64,000 nt of DNA from Reticulitermes speratus. Lineage: Eukaryota; Arthropoda; Insecta; Blattodea; Rhinotermitidae. The DNA lies in contig JAJKFL010000002.1 in NCBI GenBank assembly GCA_021186555.1, forward strand, positions 3,262,501-3,326,500, in the 5' to 3' direction. The notes below the pieces were generated by a model, which had not been told where the DNA came from, ran no database searches, and saw only the letters and a program-made list of their open reading frames with translations. The position numbers and the translations under genes are program-made. Positions 63,384-64,000 of this stretch are shown one piece after another; within the stretch, counting starts at the first letter, position 1, and every line of letters starts with the position of its first letter.

Positions 63384-63705
63384 CTGCAAACACACAAGAA
63401 GTGAAAACGTGCTTAGAGTACTGGTTACTGTAGGTCCTTATTTTATCTGACAACTATCATTTGTCACACCACCATATTTGTGGGCGGTCAGCTGAGGGGG
63501 TTCATTCATATGTATGAGCCAACAGGACGTGGCAACCAGTAGTTGTCAGATAAAATAACAAGCATATATCTAATGACTGAATTAGTAAAGGGGCTTATGT
63601 GCTATGGTGCAGAGGTGGCCTCAAGAGTGCACGGTCCCTGGGGCCTAACGGGTCCCTTTTGCCTTCACACAGCACGAATTGCATTGTGTATATGAATTTC
63701 TTGAA

Positions 63706-63707
63706 CA

Positions 63708-63767
<60 letters not shown>
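63706..63767. repeat. ATT trinucleotide microsatellite
   Basis: (ATT)n about 60 bp, perfect. It lies upstream of the first visible Tret1 exon. Confidence 0.95.
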
Positions 63768-64000
63768 TTCAAACATAAATATAAAATTCAAAAGAAAAAT
63801 AAGTGAGTAAAAAGCAATTACCATAAAAAGTTATTTGGAAGGTCATCAAGTTGTTTGTTTTGAAATTTGTGCAATTTAGCATTGGCATTGTGACACTTGC
63901 TGTTTGTATTTCTGATATGTGTTTAAGTTTGGCGTTAGGTGGGATGAGGAGTGGAAGATTTAGTCATGTTTGTGGGCCACCAGAAACATGACTGTATTAT

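Overview
This window looks like nuclear DNA of an insect with a large, repeat-rich genome, possibly a cockroach or termite. That is inferred from two insect-type genes with classic GT-AG introns, very long introns, tRNA-derived SINEs, decayed non-LTR retrotransposon tails and many MITE or foldback elements. There are no bacterial features, operons or CRISPR arrays.

Two host genes can be assembled exon by exon. On the + strand, 14 exons between 4691 and 34139 encode an M13-family zinc metallopeptidase of the neprilysin / endothelin-converting-enzyme type. It is about 779 residues long: short cytosolic N terminus, one signal-anchor helix, ectodomain with HELTH and GENIADNGG, and C-terminal CEVW. 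All splice phases agree, but one base is missing from each of two conserved exons (near 13580-13586 and 34017-34020). On the - strand, eight exons between 63383 and 51757 encode a sugar porter of the facilitated trehalose transporter (Tret1) type, about 523 residues, complete except for the start. The genes face tail to tail across a roughly 17.6 kb gap with no recognisable gene. No functional link between them is visible.

Layout: 1-4690 holds a SINE, foldback and PIF/Harbinger elements, LINE tails and a 28-bp minisatellite. 4691-34139 is the peptidase gene; its introns carry pogo-like, Tc1/mariner, hAT and piggyBac derivatives, SINEs, foldback elements and a 45/47-bp minisatellite. 34140-51756 is intergenic, with SINE and LINE pieces and foldbacks. 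51757-63383 is the Tret1 gene; its introns hold a 49-bp minisatellite, an old ~140-bp tandem array, mariner remnants, and sixteen identical 21-bp units.

The most interesting unexplained signal is a recurring hairpin motif with the layout CCCC-CTGANGA-[hairpin]-GAAA-[2-bp stem]-GTA-GGGG. It occurs at about a dozen places inside otherwise different foldback elements. It resembles the core of a minimal type I hammerhead ribozyme, as known from Penelope-like elements and retrozymes. It includes a C-G to U-A covariation between families and one consistent deviation, an extra U after CUGANGA. Several of these elements share the terminal decamer TGCACGGTGA.
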